10,179 nt of DNA from Isotricha intestinalis (lineage: Eukaryota; Ciliophora; Litostomatea; Vestibuliferida; Isotrichidae), in contig JAJJLU010001088.1 in NCBI GenBank assembly GCA_023807065.1, forward strand, positions 1 to 10,179, in the 5' to 3' direction. A program made the position numbers and the translations under genes. Below, one piece after another: positions 8,271 to 10,179 of this stretch (position 1 is the stretch's first letter; every line of letters starts with the position of its first letter). The notes beneath the pieces are model-generated. The model saw only the letters and a list, made by a program, of their open reading frames with translations. It ran no database searches and was not told the DNA's origin.

Positions 8271-8741
8271 AATTGTTTTAGCTTTTGTTTTATCAATTAT
8301 TCATAAATTGATTATTTATTTATATTTGATTGATAATCTGTTATTCACTTTTTTTCAATTATTCAATTTTTTTCTTATTTATTTATCAATTAATATTTTA
8401 AATAAATTATTTCTAATATTTTAATCCTAAAATAGACTAATTTATGGAAAAAAATTATCTAGAAATTAAAATATATAATCTAGGGAAAATTATATTTTTA
8501 AACTATCTGAACTTTCAAAAATATTATTATATACAATAAAAACAAGAAAATAAAGACTATTTTTGGAAATAAAATTAGATACAGGATGAAAAAATAAGAA
8601 ACAATTTAAACATTTTTGAAGAAAATGAATTATTTTCAACAATATCAATAATTATTTTTTCTATTAATCTTATTTCTTAAAAATATAACTTTAAGATATT
8701 TAAAATTTTAAATAAATTCATAAAAACATAATCAAATTAAA
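8271..8741. other. Intergenic spacer between amidase and Hsp70 genes
   Basis: The first 170 bases after the amidase stop are T-rich and include imperfect repeats of TTGATT and TTTATTTAT; this is probably the 3' untranslated region and transcript end. From about 8430 the composition turns A-rich, as it does before each gene start here. No gene, RNA or clear promoter motif can be named. The spacing and the composition switch suggest separate transcription units. Confidence 0.5.
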
Positions 8742-9935
8742 ATGGGATCATACTTTATGAAGAAAAATAAAAAAAAGTCAAATCAAAAAAATGAAATAAA
8801 ACCAAATATATTAGGAATAGATTTTGGAACAATTAACTCACGTATTGGAATTTGGAGAAATGATAAAGTAGATATAATTCCAAATGCCAATTCTAATAGT
8901 ATAACTTCGTCAATAACTTTTACAAATAATGAAATAATAATAGGAAACAATCCAAAAATTAATGAATTTATTGAGAATACAATTTATGATATAAAAAAAT
9001 TGATTGGAAAAAAATTTAGTGATGAAATAATTCAAAAATCAATGAAATTATGGAATTTTAAAGTTGAAGGAGATAAAGATAATAACCCATTAATAATAGT
9101 AAATATTAAAAATGAAAGAAAAGAGTATCATCCAGAAAATATATTATCATTAATATTAACACAATTAAAAAAATCTGCAGAAGAATATATTGGAAAAGAA
9201 ATAAATGAATCAATAATAGCTGTGCCATTTTATTTTGATGAAGTACAAAAAAATGCAATAATAAAATCAGGAGAATTAGCAGGATTTAATGTTGTTAATA
9301 TAATTAAAGAACCAATTGCAGCTTGTATTGGATATGGATATAATAATAAAATTGATATAGATAAAAAAATTTGTGTGTTTGATTTTGGAGGAGGAGCATT
9401 AGATATTACTATATTAAAAATTAATGAAGAAAAATTTGAAATTTTATATTCCGTAGGAAATAGTGATTTGGGTGGCCAATATATTGATAATATATTAGTT
9501 GAATTTTGTATAAAAGAATTTAAAGAAGTTCATAACATTGACATTTCAAATAATAAAAAAGCTTTGAGAAGACTTAAAGAAAAATGTCATCAAATAAAAC
9601 ATTCTCTTTCCTTAGTTAATGAAGATCAAATTATAATTGAATCAATAGTAAAAGGTATTGATTTAGAAATAAAAATTAATAGAGACCTATACAATGAATT
9701 GTGTGGAGATATATTTAATAAATGTATTAATTTGTTAAAAGATGCAATATTTAAATCAGGTTTAAAAAATAATGAAATAGACAATATTATATTAGTAGGA
9801 GGTTCTTCAAAAATTCCAAAAATTCAAGAAATGATTAAAAATAATTTTAATGTTAATAATGAAAAAGAAAGAATAAATACAGATGAAGCAATTGTGTTAG
9901 GAACAGCAATTTTAGGAATAGAAAAAGAAATATGA
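8742..9935 (+). CDS. Hsp70-like protein, ATPase domain only
   Basis: This 397-aa protein covers the whole Hsp70 nucleotide-binding domain and then stops; a usual Hsp70 of about 600-650 aa continues into a substrate-binding domain. Visible motifs: phosphate 1 GIDFGTINS (25-33), the RLIGR-like IKKLIGKKF (84-92) with Lys85 at the catalytic Lys71 position of Hsc70, the connect/phosphate region VPFYFDEVQ to KEPIAA (161-194) with Glu190, phosphate 2 FDFGGGALD (213-221), and adenosine motif LVGGSSKIPKIQ (351-362). Asp27, Thr30 and Asp214 match Hsc70 Asp10, Thr13 and Asp199. Ala219 replaces Thr204 and Ile31 replaces Thr14, so ATPase rate may be altered. Residues 1-20 are a Lys/Asn-rich extension; Met6 is another possible start. 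No signal peptide or ER retention motif is seen, so a cytosolic place is likely. The stop is TGA; even if TGA were read through, TAA follows ten codons later, so the missing domain is not a code artefact. HSPA13 (Stch) is a known ATPase-only relative, but orthology is not claimed. Confidence 0.92.
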   Translation: MGSYFMKKNKKKSNQKNEIKPNILGIDFGTINSRIGIWRNDKVDIIPNANSNSITSSITFTNNEIIIGNNPKINEFIENTIYDIKKLIGKKFSDEIIQKSMKLWNFKVEGDKDNNPLIIVNIKNERKEYHPENILSLILTQLKKSAEEYIGKEINESIIAVPFYFDEVQKNAIIKSGELAGFNVVNIIKEPIAACIGYGYNNKIDIDKKICVFDFGGGALDITILKINEEKFEILYSVGNSDLGGQYIDNILVEFCIKEFKEVHNIDISNNKKALRRLKEKCHQIKHSLSLVNEDQIIIESIVKGIDLEIKINRDLYNELCGDIFNKCINLLKDAIFKSGLKNNEIDNIILVGGSSKIPKIQEMIKNNFNVNNEKERINTDEAIVLGTAILGIEKEI

Positions 9936-10131
9936 AAATAATTCAAAAAATAAAAAATAAACAATAAAAACAATGAAGGGTTATTAATTATTTATAAATT
10001 TTTTAGAAATTGTTAAATAAAAAAATTTAATTTATTTAAAGAAATTTATTCAGTTAAATTTTAGTAAATAAGTTTTTATTTACAAAGGATTAAAAGTATT
10101 ATAAAGATTATATTTAAAAAATATTCATTTT
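9936..10131. other. Subtelomeric 3' flank
   Basis: Only 196 bases separate the Hsp70 stop from the first telomere repeat. They are AT-rich, with no subtelomeric satellite, no degenerate telomere units and no gene. The 3' untranslated region and transcript end of the Hsp70 gene must fit here. Such a short gap is usual for ciliate macronuclear chromosomes. Confidence 0.6.
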
Positions 10132-10179
10132 ATTGGGGATTGGGGATTGGGGATTGGGGATTGGGGATTGGGGATTGGG
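10132..10179 (+). repeat. Telomere, (ATTGGGG)n
   Basis: Six perfect ATTGGGG units are followed by ATTGGG at the edge of the window, with no variant units. The G-rich strand runs toward the end, the correct polarity for a right chromosome end rather than an internal patch. The unit, equivalent to CCCCAAT on the other strand, differs from the Tetrahymena type (TTGGGG) by one A and from the TTAGGG type in having four G. From memory and unchecked, a C4A2T-type telomere has been reported for rumen ciliates. The array probably continues beyond the sequenced end. Confidence 0.93.

Noticed and set aside
8742..9935. Actin or MreB family instead of Hsp70
   Set aside because: The ATPase fold is shared, but the IKKLIGKKF, KEPIAA and LVGGSSKIPKIQ motifs are specific to the Hsp70 family.
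1..10179. tRNA genes
   Set aside because: I looked for a B-box-like GGTTCGAANCC and paired arms on both strands; the few TTCGA occurrences have no matching context.

Overview
The window is a strongly AT-rich piece of eukaryotic nuclear DNA that ends in a telomere. The right edge is a perfect array of the 7-base unit ATTGGGG, with the G-rich strand running 5' to 3' to the last base. Three of the four protein genes are recognisable families: a PWWP-domain protein, a secreted peptidoglycan amidase of bacterial type, and an Hsp70-type ATPase. The fourth is an unrecognised Lys-rich protein. All four read left to right, toward the telomere. The amidase and Hsp70 genes run about 400 codons without using TAA or TAG internally, and all their Gln codons are CAA/CAG, so TAA and TAG act as stops. 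One gene needs a 30-nt GT...AG intron. The G4-type telomere, tiny introns, extreme AT content and a bacterial cell-wall hydrolase carrying a signal peptide suggest an anaerobic, bacteria-eating protist. My best guess is a litostome ciliate that keeps the standard code, such as a rumen ciliate; this is inference, and other AT-rich anaerobic protists or fungi are not excluded.

Layout. 1-1205: no intact gene; the left copy of a diverged repeat lies at about 3-181. 1206-1622: a 138-aa protein, acidic then polybasic, probably nuclear. 1623-2662: AT-rich spacer. 2663-3538: the PWWP gene, two exons, 281 aa. 3754-4013: a 260-bp element, richer in G+C than its surroundings, with matching ends and TA on both sides, like a non-autonomous transposon. 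4016-5869: spacer with a G-run and a purine-rich tract. 5870-6171: second repeat copy plus an extra fragment. 6172-7094: spacer with short coding-like remnants. 7095-8270: the amidase. 8742-9935: the Hsp70 ATPase-domain protein, ending about 200 bp before the telomere at 10132.

How the genes relate. I see no operon or pathway. The PWWP protein and perhaps the Lys-rich protein belong to chromatin or nuclear functions. The amidase looks like a secreted or phagosomal enzyme for digesting bacterial walls, probably acquired from a Firmicute-like bacterium. The Hsp70-like protein has an ATPase domain but no substrate-binding domain. The most rewarding points are the amidase transfer, the inverted-repeat element, the ATPase-only Hsp70 with a changed phosphate-binding Thr, and a PWWP gene whose N-terminus appears only after removal of a very short intron.
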